A DNA stretch of 64,000 nucleotides, from positions 318,549 to 382,548 of the forward strand of contig VXAA01005212.1 of the NCBI GenBank assembly GCA_013399115.1. Direction: 5' to 3'. Positions within the stretch are counted from its first letter, which is position 1; the number at the start of each line of letters is the position of its first letter. This DNA is from Anseranas semipalmata. Taxonomy: Eukaryota > Chordata > Aves > Anseriformes > Anseranatidae. A program made the position numbers and the translations under genes. The notes below the pieces were generated by a model. The model was given only the letters and a program-made list of their open reading frames with translations. It made no database searches and was not told where the DNA came from. Below are positions 24,333 to 37,100 of this stretch, one piece after another.

Positions 24333-27300
24333 CTGGAAAAGCGTGGGTTCTTCTTGGCTCACCGGAGAGGCCTGCTGCAAACTGCAGAAACTCAGGGATC
24401 CCAGGGACCCACCTGTGAACAGAAGCAGCACCAGGAGTGAGTAAACCCCAGCGGCTGACGATCTAACAGCTCTCAGAAGAGCCGGTCTCAATTCCACTGC
24501 TGTTCTGCACACGGGTGTTTCTGGCACCAGAGATGCTTCAGTGAGCCGATTCAAGCCACTGAACTGGCAGAAAATAGAACCAAAAAGCCCTCTGTGGCAA
24601 GGATGAGCATGGCTGCCTCCTCCAACTGCCTCCATGGAGCGCAGGCGAGGCTACTGCAATGTGCCAAAACCCGATCTTTTGAGCTGAATGAGGGCAGGAC
24701 ACTTGTTCTCTTGAGAAACTCATTTTGTGCCCACGGGACTGACTTTGCTGGGCCCATTTGCCACGGCCCACCAAAAGGACGCCAGCGTTTCCCTGCACAC
24801 AACCCCTTGGCTACTTTGATGTGGTTTAGGTCAATCTCTTTCTATCTGTGCATGCCCAGCGCGAGAGGATCCCGTCTTTGACAGGAGGGCTTTGCACAGC
24901 AGGAAAAACAGCAGCAGTGCAAGCCCTGCTCTCCCCTGACAAGCCCCTTCTCCACGCAGAAGCGCTCACCCCTAGCTCACTGCTGGACGGAGGCATTTTC
25001 TGCCTCCGGCAGGAGACAAGCGGCAGAATCCGCATGAGTCCCGCTTCCGCCGGGCATCGCTCGCCCCCAGCTGCCGCACCACCGGCCCCATCCACCCGCA
25101 AGTGAGCCAGGCAACTTGTCTGCTTTTACAGAAAATGGAAAATGCACCAAAAAATGTATGAAGCTACTCAAATTCCCAAATAGTTCTGGCAATTGAAAGT
25201 CTGCGGGTTAGAATCCCCCAACTTTTTTTGAAATAGCCTCTTTAAACGTAACTTGATTTTTCAGTTGATTTTACTCAGAGGCAATATATTTCCAGTTGAA
25301 CAAAAGCAAAATTTGGGGCTAAATCTCTCCTTCCTCATTTGCCAGCCCTTAAAGCGGGGATCGCTGCCCTTTCCGCCTTGGTTTTCACTTTGCCCACCAA
25401 GTCGCTCGTCTGTCCCTCCTGTCTCAGCCAGGAGGCTGAGGAGCCCAGGCCACAGCTCTCAAAGGGCTGGGCCAGCTCCAGTTTTATCAGCCCCACGCCG
25501 GGTAGGAACAGAGTCATTAGCTGCCTTGTAACCTTACCGAGGAGGTGGCCGAGCCAACTTTCCCTTGCTGAGCCAGGCAGATCTCCCGGCACAAGCAGCC
25601 GAGGGTTTGTTCATCCTGGGGTCACTCCAGCTCGCAGCAGCCAGCACTGCTCACACTGCAGGAGATCACATCTACCAGTGCAGAGCAAGGGAGAGCGTTA
25701 CGGCCCCATTCCAAGGGGATGGGAGATAAGGGAGGCAGAGAAACCACCCAGTTGTCCTGTGCAGTAACTGGGTATCCCAGGGATTTCTGTCCAAGGTCCC
25801 CCAGGATCCAAGCAGCTCCGTGCCCTGACAGCAACGTCCCCACACTGGCCACCCAGGACTTAGTCTCCTCGGCGGGGATTTTCTAACAAGACCTGCTCTT
25901 TTGCTGCAACCTGGTATAAAGAACAATCAAATCTCATTTCCCATTTACTGCTTATTTCCACAAATGGAAAAAAAAAAAAAAAAGAAAGAAACAAGCGGGA
26001 AGCTAGTATCTTTGAGTTCTCTTCCACTTTGCCAAATCTAGCTGAAATCTGCAGGTGGGCAGCGATGACACAGAATTATTTTTTCCACAAACCAGACTAA
26101 AAAGGACAGTGGGGAGGTGTTTCTACTGACGCACGTGCAAAGGCAACTGAAGGAAGTGATGGAAAGCCCAAGTGAACAACAGCTCCCCGCTCCCAACAGT
26201 CATCCCAAAGCTTATATTGGGAGATTGAGGTCGCACCCCTTGGCTCCCAAACCAGTACTGATCCACCCGACCCTACTGCCCCTGACCTCTGCATTTCTGG
26301 GTAAAAGCAAGGGTGCTGTTAAGTCTTCTTCACAGTTTCATGTCAAAAAGAGGAAGGCTGCCCAAGGTCTCTGCCACAGCTGCGAGTCACCGCGGTGTTA
26401 CTTCAGCCCACGAAGGTACAACTCCACTGACAGACTGCCATAAAAGCTAAGCAGGGGGGCTGAATCAAACCTGCGATGCTCCCAAAAGATATCCTGAAGT
26501 TTCCTAAAAAAAAAAAAAAAAAAAAAACCAAAAAGCTCTCTCCTCCTTTCTGCAGTTATTTTTAATCTAGGGTGGACTGTGTCACCCTGGAACGGAGTCA
26601 AATGAAAATGAGAGATTTAAAGCACTTCACTCTCCCCCGGCTGCCCTTCTGCTCTGCGTCAGTCATCACTTCTTGCTTTGTAAACTCTTAGTGGGATTTG
26701 CACAGGGCCAGGCAAATCAGGCTCCTCCATTTACTGCTATCCAACAAATATATTCCGGTAACAGGCTGTTCTCCTGCCAATGCTTTCTGTTTTCCAACTC
26801 ATTTCATTTTCTTTAGTGACTTTCTTTGAGACAAGTGGATAACCAGAGCCTTGGGTTGACTCCACATGGATTCTGTCTCTCAGCGGTGCCAGCTATTTCT
26901 TTGCAGAAACACTGCTTATGTAGGAAGCGGGTACCAAATCCCCCCCAGTTTATTTCCTCCTGCTCCCGCTCCCTTTTCCCCGTGGGTCAGCTCACAAAGC
27001 ACCGACTGCTGCCTCCCCTGCCGCTCCTGCCAGGCTCTCCCAATCCGACAGCCAAGGAAGCCTGCCCACACCTATGCACGCGGGGGCTGCGCCTTTGTTT
27101 TGGGCAGTGACGTGTGCCCGGGGTGGAGGCCACCATTGTTTCAGCTCCCTGATTCCACAAAGGAGCGTTAATAATTTCTTTCAACTGCAGCAACTGCAGT
27201 AAATGAAGGGTGGCAGCTACACCCAGCCTATAATGCTGTTTTTCCTCTGTTACCTGTGAAAAAGGGGGGTTCTTCCCCTTGCTGTGGGAAGGTGGCCGAG

Positions 27301-30300
27301 CTCCAAATATCGCAGCGTCACCTAGGCAGAAGCCACTGACCTTACCAGGATTTGTGCCGAACACACGAACCTTCGGGAGGCACAGCTGGGTCCCCCCGCC
27401 CTGAGCCAGGCAGAAGAGCCTCTGGGACCGTTTGGATCAGAAATCAGAGCCGGGCTCCCCCTTCCACAAGCTTCCCACCGTGTTTCCCATCCTAAGGAAG
27501 GGATGCAGCGGGTAATGAAGCTGCCATCTGTGGTGTTCAAACAAAGCAGTCTGACAGTGCCAACAGAAAAATACAACTGTGCTGTGGAAAGCAGATGCTT
27601 TTTCACAAAAATAAGATGACTCTCATTTAGCCCATGAAAGGTATTTCTTGCAGAGAAATTGCACAAGAGCCAGTCTGAAATCCTCTTATTTGTCTCGAGA
27701 GGTACCCAGCTCTTCAGGTGCTCTCTGACTTGAAGAGTGCAATCACACACCAACCCTTGGCTTCTGGAAGCATCACATAAAGAACAGAGAACAGTTGGAG
27801 ACGTTCCTCCCCCTGCCTTGTATAGCATGAACATTACGTGCAAGAAGAACTAAAACATTGCAGCCAGAAGTCTTATTTTGCAGAAGATAATCTCATTTTT
27901 CATATTCAGCGCAACATTAAGCCCATCTTCCCAAACCTCAGCTGTGCCGAGACGTGCGAGCTTGGAGTGAAATGATCTCCAACAGAAAAGTTCCATTGCC
28001 CCACAAAGAACGATAGCAGTGTAAAACACAAACAAAACGAAACAAGTGGTGAAAAGTAAAAGGAGGTGGTTTAGACACATCCCATCTTGATATGCAACAT
28101 TTCAGTAGCCAGGGTGAGGAAACGGGTTTTCCTTTTACACAAGGGTGGGCCAGATCCTTGGCTGGAAGAAATTCGTGCTGCCCTGCTCAGATCAGCGGTC
28201 TGTTGCTGATTCACAGCAGCTGAGGGGCTGGCACGTGGTTTTCTCCTGACAGTATCACAGTAATTTAACTCTAAATTAAAATCATGTGGAGATGTTGTTT
28301 TGATACAATATTGTTAAATACCAAATATAAGAACACTGAACTAAACTAAAATGAATCTAAAATGAGAGAGAGTAAAGGAAATGCCTTTCCATTGTAATGT
28401 GGACTCAGAGGCTAGAAAGAACCACAAGATAATTTGATGAAATCCCTTGAAGCATTCTCACTGACTAATTAGCCTCTTCATTCTGGAACAAGGCCATTGG
28501 CGGTGTGAAGGTTTCAGGGTTTAACACATTTCCTCGTGCTCACTAAGAGCTTAGTGTAACTCCTGGAGCCAACAGCACCAAGGATGCACAGAATGAACAG
28601 TGTGTGCAAGGTGACCGCGACTGTGCTTCCCCCTCGCTCGTCCCCAGCAGCACACGTGGCCCAATGGGCCTGTGGCCATGCCTGAAGGCCCTGCACAGCA
28701 CCCCTCTGCTGCAACCAGCTGAGAGAGACGAGAGGATGTTCTTCGGCAGCAGACATGGAAGCAGAAAGCACCGCGGGAACCCGCGGCGCCACGGCACGCC
28801 GGCAGGGAGAGGCACGCCCCATCGCAAGCGCTTGTGCAACTCCGTCTCCTTTTAGTCACCGGGTGGACGCGAGCGGGACTGGCAAGCTCGCAGGCAGCGG
28901 TGGCCTTCACACAAGCACCCCCCGGCTCTCTCCTCCCGCTCCTGCTAGATCTGCCCTCCCAGCTACGGCAGTGCCTTGGCCACCAGCCTTGCCCAGTCTG
29001 GCCGTGCCCCAGTCCTCCCTGACCCCGGACAACCAGGCCTCCAGCAAGTGCTCAGCCTCCTTCAGGATCAGCAAGGATGATGCTAATTCACTCTTTAAGT
29101 GGGTGGAAGTCTTTATTATGTTTCAGGCCTGAGAAATCTCACCAGTGCACCGAGAACGACAGAGCTCCTTCCTAATTACACAGCAGAGCACCGCATGATT
29201 CATGTCAGCAGCTCCCCGGCCCCCTCACCTCAATCCTTGCTGGTGTGACACAACAAATCCGAGTGGAAGTGATTAGCAGGTTGCAACCGCAGCCGCCTGC
29301 TCCGCGGCACTATGAACAAACAAGGCGCCATGAATGAGCCGGCGCGGGGCAGCCAGGGGCCTGTTGAATCATGTCCTTCTGCGTTGCAACATCGGAAGTT
29401 GCACTTGAAAACCCATCGCCCGGGCTGCTCTCCGATTTCCCAACCAAGGCGGGAGGAGGACGGAGAACCCAGGCTGAGAACATTATAGATGCATTTTTAA
29501 AAACCCAGGGGAGGTTCAAAAATTAGAACTAGCTCTGGGGCTCTTTGTTTTTGTTTTTCCCTTCCCTCTGCTCTTTCCTTTTGGTCTGATTAACTTTGGT
29601 GCCTGGCTTGCACAATTTTATCAGGTTGGGCCTGATGAATCACTCATCTTCAGCAAGCAACTGTGAGAGATTGCAGGCCACAAAGGGTTTGTGTTTCAGT
29701 AACCAGAAGACAGCAAAGGAAAAAAAAAAAAAAGAGAAAGGGAACGGGGGCAGGGAAAAGAGACAGTAGGCCAACAGCACTCATGGACAGTTTTCTGATG
29801 TCTGGTCTCAGACAACTAGCAGCACATTCATTTGTAAGAGTGCCAGACCTCCTAGGAAACCTAAAGGGCTGCTGTTATTTATAAAGCTAGATTGTAGCTG
29901 TTCTGCGTGCAAGACTAGCTCATATTTATAGGGACCTGTCCCATTCACCCACTTCAGGTCCCTCGCTCTCATAAATCTGTGAGGCATGCAGGACCTGCCC
30001 TCAAACACTAAGACACCTCTCCTTTCTGAGCAGGGCCATTCGGAAGCGTCTGTCACCGCTGCGGGGCTCAGCAGTGTGGATAGGTAAATACACACCTGAA
30101 AGCCCCACACGTCTGTCAGTGCACAGGCAGCCAGATTCAGGAGTTTGTCTTCCACGTGGAGCAGACCAGATTTTGCATTTCATTTGTAAGAAGCTCTCAG
30201 TAAATTGTAACCACAAAGGTTTGATTTAAAGATGGTTTAAAACTGTCAGCTGGCTTCAGGAGAAAAGATATACAAGTCAGTCCAATCGATTCTGGCAGCC

Positions 30301-32385
30301 TGGACTCCCAGTGCCCCTTAAGAAGGAAAAACAAAACAAAATCAACCCTCACAGGTTTTACGCCTGAACTTCAACCCACCTGCACATAAATCAAACTCAC
30401 AGAGCTCTGCCGGTCAGTCATGAAGAGCTCTGCAAACACAGCCCTAAGCGAAGCTGGGGACCTGGGCAAGCAAAGCCAGCCCCTGCAAACTGTGCTGGGG
30501 ACAGGAAATTTGGCCTTTCTAGTCTGTGGGTGTTAACATACAGACAGAAAAAAGAAATCTTGTCTGTACAGCTCTTACCTCCTGCAAATAGAACAGCCAC
30601 AATTTCATTGTTGAGACCTATCAACCAGAAGCCTTGACCAAATGTGGATATAAAAATTGAGGCAAACTACCGCTTCTAGTTGTCCACATTAGCAAACTTT
30701 CCAGCAGAACCATGTTCTACCGGTCCCAATCCCAGCTTTCTTTGGTGCTTCAAACTGGGCCGTGATGTTGGGCACCGACCTCCAATCGCTGGATCAGATC
30801 TGCAGCCTCATGCAGCTCTCCAGGCCTGGCTCCCTCAGGCAGCCACACAACGATGGCGAGAAGCATTTGGCTCACTGCAAGTGGCAACAGTGGGCAGGTC
30901 TTGAGAGGAGTCTCAAAGAGCCCCTCAGAGGCAGAAGCTTTCACAATCCTAGGGCAGATGCCATTTTTCCTGCCTAACCTCTTGGAAGGATTCCCTCTTT
31001 CTGGGTTGTGAATTAAAAGTCATCCAGAGAAAAATATTTGCCCTTTTGCAATATATTTCAGGGACTGATGATTTAACTATTTGATGTAGCATAAATTCAA
31101 ACCCAGTTAAAAACTGAAGGAAGAAGATGAGGGCTCCCACCGCTCAGAGTACACCCAGCCCCATGTGTCTATCCCAGAAGAGCCAACAGTCCAGCCCGAG
31201 AGGGAAAGAGGTCTGAAGACCTGTGGGGCCGGATCCGAAGGCAGGAGCTTTCAAATCTTAGCTCAAGTGCCCGATCCCAGGCTGTACTAGAGCAGGAGTC
31301 CCCATACACAAGAGGTAGCACAAGAATTCTGTATCGGCTGCAAAAATTTTAACTGAAATTTACATTTCTCCCTTAAAAGTCATCATCTACATAACATAGC
31401 ATTTACTAACAAATAATCATCTCATCAAAAGATTCCCAACCAGTTCTACTAGGAACCTAAACAATGCAGCTTTGGGTTAAGGGTGTGAGAGATGAAGCAA
31501 AGCTGACTCAAGCCGCTTCCAGTGGCTAAGCTGAGTGAAATGCAATAAATACAGAGCAAACCCAACTTTTCCCTTGCTGCTGTACACAATATTTGCAAGC
31601 AATTATACTAGCTACGGCAGTTTAATATGCAGGAGAACAGTCAGCATACTGCATGCGTTATTTACACATCTAGTTATGAAAGTTCAGGCCATAAACTGAA
31701 AAGGAAGCTGGATAAAGGAAGCTGGATTTAAAAAATCATTTCGTGCCTTAAAACATTCTTTACAGAGACAAATGGGAAACAGATAAATACACTCAGGCTC
31801 TTTCCTCTATGGTCTTCCATCCCACACAGTCAATTGCACCTCTGCTAGGATTAAGGGCAGCTCACAGTTCCCTTCTGTATGACACATCATAGATTTCGCT
31901 TGATCACTTCTGCCTCATGAGGAACCGTCAACTGCGGCTGAATTATGGCACGTTCTTCAAAAACCCTCTGGTCCCACTGTAAAGCAGCGATGAATCCATG
32001 TTCTCTACTAAGTTGAGGCTGCGCTCAGCTGACCTCTTCAGAGGAATGAAATGCTAACACGTGTCCTAGGAGGATGGAAAAGCAACAGCCCCTCTGGGAA
32101 AGGATGAAGAAAAGAAAACCACGCAGGGGTTATTTTGTCAACCTAACCTTAACATCTCTAGTCTTAGAGGACACCTGAGGGCTTCTCTGGCAAAAGACAG
32201 GCTCATGCTGTATGGCAGCCGACTAGTAACGAGGTAGGAGCTGTGCAGGTAAATAGTGGCCTACAGTCAGCATTACCTGGAGGCTGATCAGTGACCCGAC
32301 AGCCATGGTCCAGCTCCCAGAGGACAGCCGTACCTTCCCCACGTCAGCAGCAAATTGGACCTAAAAGCCGAGCAGCCCCCCCGTG
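24333..32385. other. Unique non-coding sequence with A-runs and possible conserved blocks
   Basis: No gene is recognised. A-runs lie at 25968-25983 (16), 26506-26527 (22) and 29720-29733 (14). The stretch 28250-28500 is AT-rich and compositionally unlike its neighbours. 29090-29500 reads like a regulatory element, with clustered short motifs including AACAAACAAGG and TGATTCATG, but this is a visual impression only. A donor-like GAG|GTAAGAG occurs on the minus strand at 30579/30578. The CG-rich patch at 28740-28900 is short. Confidence 0.5.
26506..26527 (+). repeat. A-run of 22
   Basis: This is an uninterrupted A homopolymer between unique sequences. I could not recognise a retrocopy in front of it. 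Confidence 0.9.
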
Positions 32386-32591
32386 TGTGGTGGTTTTACC
32401 CTGCTGGGCAGCTGAACTCCACCACAACCGCTCTCTCACTCCCCCTCCTCAAAGGAAGAGGGGGAGAAAAAAAAACTCACAGGTTGAGATAAGGATAGTT
32501 TAATTAGAGAAGAAGAAGAAAAAAACCAACAAATATATATATATGTACAAGCAAAGCCTGTGTGCAAGCACAGAGGAAAAGAGAAAACAAG
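32386..32591 (-). mobile_element. 3' LTR of the ERV-L-like element, cut by the assembly gap
   Basis: On the minus strand the visible part contains AATTAAA (32499-32505, a variant polyadenylation signal), CTATCCTTATCTCAACC, a pyrimidine-rich stretch, a GGAGTGAGAGAGCGG block, and a terminus GGGTAAAACCACCACA ending in CA at 32386. It is related to, but clearly diverged from, the solo LTR at 15906-16441: both share the TATCTCAACC core and the -ACCACnACA end. Its position downstream of pol in the same orientation makes it the 3' LTR. The rest of it lies in the gap. The five bases outside it are CCGTG (32381-32385); no matching copy can be seen at the other end. Confidence 0.75.
32533..32544 (+). 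repeat. Short (AT)6 run inside the LTR
   Basis: This is a six-unit AT dinucleotide run, about 50 bases from the start of the assembly gap. It may have contributed to the assembly break. Confidence 0.85.
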
Positions 32592-33473
32592 NNNNNNNNN
32601 NNNNNNNNNNNNNNNNNNNNNNNNNNNNNNNNNNNNNNNNNNNNNNNNNNNNNNNNNNNNNNNNNNNNNNNNNNNNNNNNNNNNNNNNNNNNNNNNNNNN
32701 NNNNNNNNNNNNNNNNNNNNNNNNNNNNNNNNNNNNNNNNNNNNNNNNNNNNNNNNNNNNNNNNNNNNNNNNNNNNNNNNNNNNNNNNNNNNNNNNNNNN
32801 NNNNNNNNNNNNNNNNNNNNNNNNNNNNNNNNNNNNNNNNNNNNNNNNNNNNNNNNNNNNNNNNNNNNNNNNNNNNNNNNNNNNNNNNNNNNNNNNNNNN
32901 NNNNNNNNNNNNNNNNNNNNNNNNNNNNNNNNNNNNNNNNNNNNNNNNNNNNNNNNNNNNNNNNNNNNNNNNNNNNNNNNNNNNNNNNNNNNNNNNNNNN
33001 NNNNNNNNNNNNNNNNNNNNNNNNNNNNNNNNNNNNNNNNNNNNNNNNNNNNNNNNNNNNNNNNNNNNNNNNNNNNNNNNNNNNNNNNNNNNNNNNNNNN
33101 NNNNNNNNNNNNNNNNNNNNNNNNNNNNNNNNNNNNNNNNNNNNNNNNNNNNNNNNNNNNNNNNNNNNNNNNNNNNNNNNNNNNNNNNNNNNNNNNNNNN
33201 NNNNNNNNNNNNNNNNNNNNNNNNNNNNNNNNNNNNNNNNNNNNNNNNNNNNNNNNNNNNNNNNNNNNNNNNNNNNNNNNNNNNNNNNNNNNNNNNNNNN
33301 NNNNNNNNNNNNNNNNNNNNNNNNNNNNNNNNNNNNNNNNNNNNNNNNNNNNNNNNNNNNNNNNNNNNNNNNNNNNNNNNNNNNNNNNNNNNNNNNNNNN
33401 NNNNNNNNNNNNNNNNNNNNNNNNNNNNNNNNNNNNNNNNNNNNNNNNNNNNNNNNNNNNNNNNNNNNNNNNN
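32592..33473. other. Assembly gap (882 N)
   Basis: The sequence is unknown. From its neighbours the gap should hold the remainder of the integrase, with the second Asp and the Glu of the catalytic triad, and the 5' part of the 3' LTR. A size near 0.9 kb would leave little room for an env gene, which fits ERV-L elements, since they typically lack env. The open frames that run through the N stretch are artefacts of translating N. Confidence 0.98.
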
Positions 33474-34184
33474 TCTCTCTGGAGTACCGTGACGCCATAG
33501 AACTTGCCTTTCCAGGCCCAAGATGGTGTTTCGGGCAGTGGCATGGTTTACTGGGTATGTTTCCAGCCACCCAGTTGTTGCTTCTACCATGGTGAGTATG
33601 TACCGCTTGCCTTGGCGGGTCTGTGGTAGCGGTCCGATGTAGTCAATCTGCCAGGCCTCACCATATCGAAATCCTAGCCACCGCCCCCTATTCCAGGGAG
33701 ACTTTACTCTCATGGGTTGCTTGATCGCAGCACAGATTTCGCACTCATGGGTTACCTGTGTGATGGCCTCCATGGTCAGGTCCACCCCTCGATCACGAGC
33801 CCATCTGTATGTTGCATCTCTTCCCAGATGTCCTGATGTTTCATGGGCCCACCGAGCTACGAACAGCTCACCCTTACGATCCCAGTCCAGGTCCACCTGA
33901 GCCACTTCAATTTTTGAAGCCTGGTCCACCTGTTTGTTATTCTGATGTTCCTCGGTGGCACGACTTTTGAGCATGTGAGCATCTACGTGGTGTACTTTTA
34001 CAACCAGGTTCTCTACCCGGGCAGCAATATCTTGCCACAGCGCAGCAGCCCAGGTGGGTTTACCTCTGTGCTGCCGGTTGCTCTGTTTCCACTGATGTAG
34101 CCACCCCCACAGAGCGTTTGCCACCATCCATGAGTCAGTGTAAAGATAGAGTACTGGTGCTTCCCCCCAGCACGCACACGTGGT
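33474..34184 (-). pseudogene. Endogenous retrovirus pol remnant: RNase H C-terminal part and integrase N-terminal half, ERV-L-like
   Basis: This minus-strand frame is open from the gap edge back to an in-frame TAG at 34185-34187. Numbering from the first Met (34127), RNase H features come first: an Asp in YTDSW just upstream of Met1 (34134-34136), then VDAH around residues 48-51 and VDQAS around 67-71. The integrase zinc-binding module follows, with His95, His100, Cys129 and Cys132 all present. The integrase core begins with a catalytic Asp at residue 162 in QIDYIGPLP. The frame then runs to residue 218, where the gap interrupts it; the other two catalytic residues are not visible. No frameshift or stop lies inside the visible part, so the copy is not very old. 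Recognisable retroviral sequence ends near 34165: upstream RNase H, reverse transcriptase, gag and a 5' LTR are absent. The element is therefore a 5'-truncated remnant. The DYIGPLP-type core suggests class III; class assignment is moderately sure. Confidence 0.88.
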
Positions 34185-37100
34185 CTACCTACATGCAGTG
34201 GTGCGGGGGCTTCGCTGGGCCTGTGCTCAGGGCACATCCCGCAGGATGCCTGAGCTTTAGGTATTCCCAACCCTCTGCTCACACACTTTTAGGGAGCTGG
34301 AGACCAGCTACAGCAAACATCAGATCTTCTCTGGTGGCTTCAAAGGTCACCTCGCTGTCTCCAAAGCCAGGATTTTCAAAGACGATTTTCAAAGAATCCT
34401 CTTCCAAGGGGAAGCCCTCTTCTCTCCGCCTGTCCTTGCAGAAATGCTAAGCAGCCTTTGGAACGTGCTGGCAGGGATGTGTGAGGGCTTGCTCTGCAGG
34501 AGGACTTTCAACATCCTCACCGAGAGACCTTATCTTTCGGTTCTGAAGTGCTACAGGAAGAGATACCACAAAAAAAGGAAGGGTTGCAGAGAAGTTTACT
34601 CCCTAACTCCTGACTAACACTGAGCTCTGGCCAAGGTAAAACTAAAGCATCAGAAACAAACATTTCCCTTTCTGGAGCCTGGGGAAGACAGAGACAAGAG
34701 ACAGACCCTGAAGGAGGAGGGGGTTCCGGCATCGCCTCCTCTCCCTCCCCATGGCATCTGTCCATGAGTTTCTCTGGCAGAGTCCTAGCAGAAGAGCTGA
34801 GCAATGGATGCTAGAGACAGTAGCTCTCCCAGGCATTTTGGGAACAACCCAGAGAGTCTGAAAGCAGCACTTACAATGTTGGTTTGCAACTGGGAGAAAA
34901 ATCACAGTATGGTCCAGTAATCAAGCAAAGAGGCCAGAATTATAGAATATTTTTTAACCCATAATAAATAATAGTTTCCTAAACTTTATTGTGGTTACAA
35001 AGTCAGAATTAAATTTGATAAAAAAATGCAATTATTGTACATAGAAAATTTTGAAAAATGTCACTAAATCCTCGGGGAAAAACAATGAATGCCTTTTTAA
35101 TGAAAACCAAGCTTACAGATTGCTGGTTTCTGAAAGCAGCCTGGTAAATATTTTTGTTTTCCAATAAGTAAAGTAAATACTGGAACAGACCCACAGTGCT
35201 TTCCCTTCCCTTGCTCCAAACCTCCCAGTTTTTCAAAGGGGACTAAAGGCCGCCTGTCCCTGTCCTTCAGTTTTAAAACCAGCAACTGGCTCCCCAAAGT
35301 ACTGGGGACCCAGAATTGGACAGTGCGGTGGAAAAAAAGCCAGGAGACCCCAGCGTACTCTGGGGATTGCAATGAACGGACAACAGGGAGCAGAACCTGC
35401 TCCTGACAACACAGATTGGGAAAGTGCCCAGAGATGAAGTTTATCATGCCACAACTTGAACCTCCCCAAGCAATTCACACACCCATGTCTCTACATGAAA
35501 GCAACGAGATGGGAAGGAAGCACAGTTAGGGTTTGGCACTGCTCAAGCCCTGTGCAATTACAAGCAAGAGTAAACATCTTATTCAAGGATGAGCAATTGT
35601 CCCTCAAGGGAAAACCCTGGGGCTTCCAACCCTCCCAAGAAGGTCACAAATGGGTACAGGAAACAAGAGGAGACTTGCACAAAGGGAAGGAGCTAAACCC
35701 TCTGCCCACGAGTGAGGAACTCAACAGACAGGTCCATGCACCGGGCACAGATTGCAGAACAAGCACATGGGAAGCTGTGGCGTCACTCAACCTTTTGCTT
35801 CAGAAGCTTTAAGGGTGTTATTTAGTCTTTCTTCCCAATACAGCAATTCCCATCGGATCTCTAGTTTTGCAGGAGCACCTACTTCAGATGACAACTCCAA
35901 ATCAAGCTGTGGCTTCAAAGAATAGTCTTTAAATCCATTTGTCACCTTCAGCACCATCAGCTGACTACAGCCAAGTGTGCTGCACTTCCAGACGCCATTT
36001 CACATTCACTAAGGCCTAACAAGGCACGTGGCACTGAGCTGCACAGTGTCTGACCCAAACATTTCATCCTGTGAAGGCTGACTTACTGGTGGCTCTTCAG
36101 GGAGCTTCTGCAGAGCTGTGGGGGCTTCCAGGAGACAAGCACAGGCACCGCTCTGTAGCCACATCCCTGCCATGGTCCCATCCTTCTGGGTGACCCTTGT
36201 CAGGCTCAGACGTCTTTCCTCCATGGCAGGAAGAGGGGCATCATGAAACTGTCAGCGGAGCTGTTCCTCACTGAGGAAGAGGATCCTGAAAATATACCCA
36301 AACTTTGGTCAATCCGCCCCTAATACACCTATATGCCCATTACACAAGCTGCAACAGACCAAGAACTGAGACAGCTAACATATGCCAGCACGCCACATCT
36401 AGGCACCAAGGGCCTGAGGAAAAGACCACTGAATTCCTTCAGCAGGCTCAGGAGGGGACAACTGATAGCTCACTTGTTGCCCTAAGTACTTGTTTCCTTG
36501 ATTCTTGGATGCCGGCGCTAGGCCAGGCGATGCTAGGTAATTAATCTTCCTGAAAAAATGAAGCCATCTGGCTGCACAGTAACCACTCTTCCTGCCTGGG
36601 CTCAGAAGCCCACATGGCAGATCCTGGAGAGGCCACACCAAACATCTGTCTGTCCGATTTATCTGTCATTGCCCAGGTCCTTTCAAGGCCTAAACATGCA
36701 AATTCCCCACGGCCATCAGCAAAGCCTGTATATAGACTCTGAGTGAGCTGATATCGCAGCTGGGCTAAGTCACTTCAGCTCCCTTCTGTTCTGAAACAGC
36801 AGCACTGAGTTTGCAAGGTGAGAGCAGCAGCAGATGCCTGACCTCAGTCCCTCGGGGAGGCTTCAGGGCAAGCTGTGGGCTTTGCTGTCCTCTGGACCTT
36901 TCAAAAAATCACATCTCCCCTCGCTCCCCCAAAATACACGTACCAGCTGCATGTAATAGCCATGCCGTGTGCCTGGGAGAAAGCAGTGGCTCATTAGTTT
37001 TTAGGCTTGATGCACATGTTGGCCTGCCATATTACGAAAAACATCCGAGGCAAGGGAAGATGAGGGGGCATTTACTGCCATTACATGAACAAGCACGGCG

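Noticed and set aside
25205..25218. tRNA B-box-like GGGTTAGAATCCCC
   Set aside because: The invariant C is replaced by A, no A-box or cloverleaf lies upstream, and no other Pol III gene feature is present.
32436..34127. A 563-residue open frame running through the N gap, and similar N-spanning frames on both strands
   Set aside because: Most of the residues are translated N. Only the part up to 33474 is real retroviral pol; the remainder is LTR read in an arbitrary frame.
35299..35330. Words resembling an internal CR1 region (GACCCAGAATTGGACAGTGC)
   Set aside because: The similarity covers only about 25 bases, would need a deletion, and nothing on either side supports a CR1 copy.
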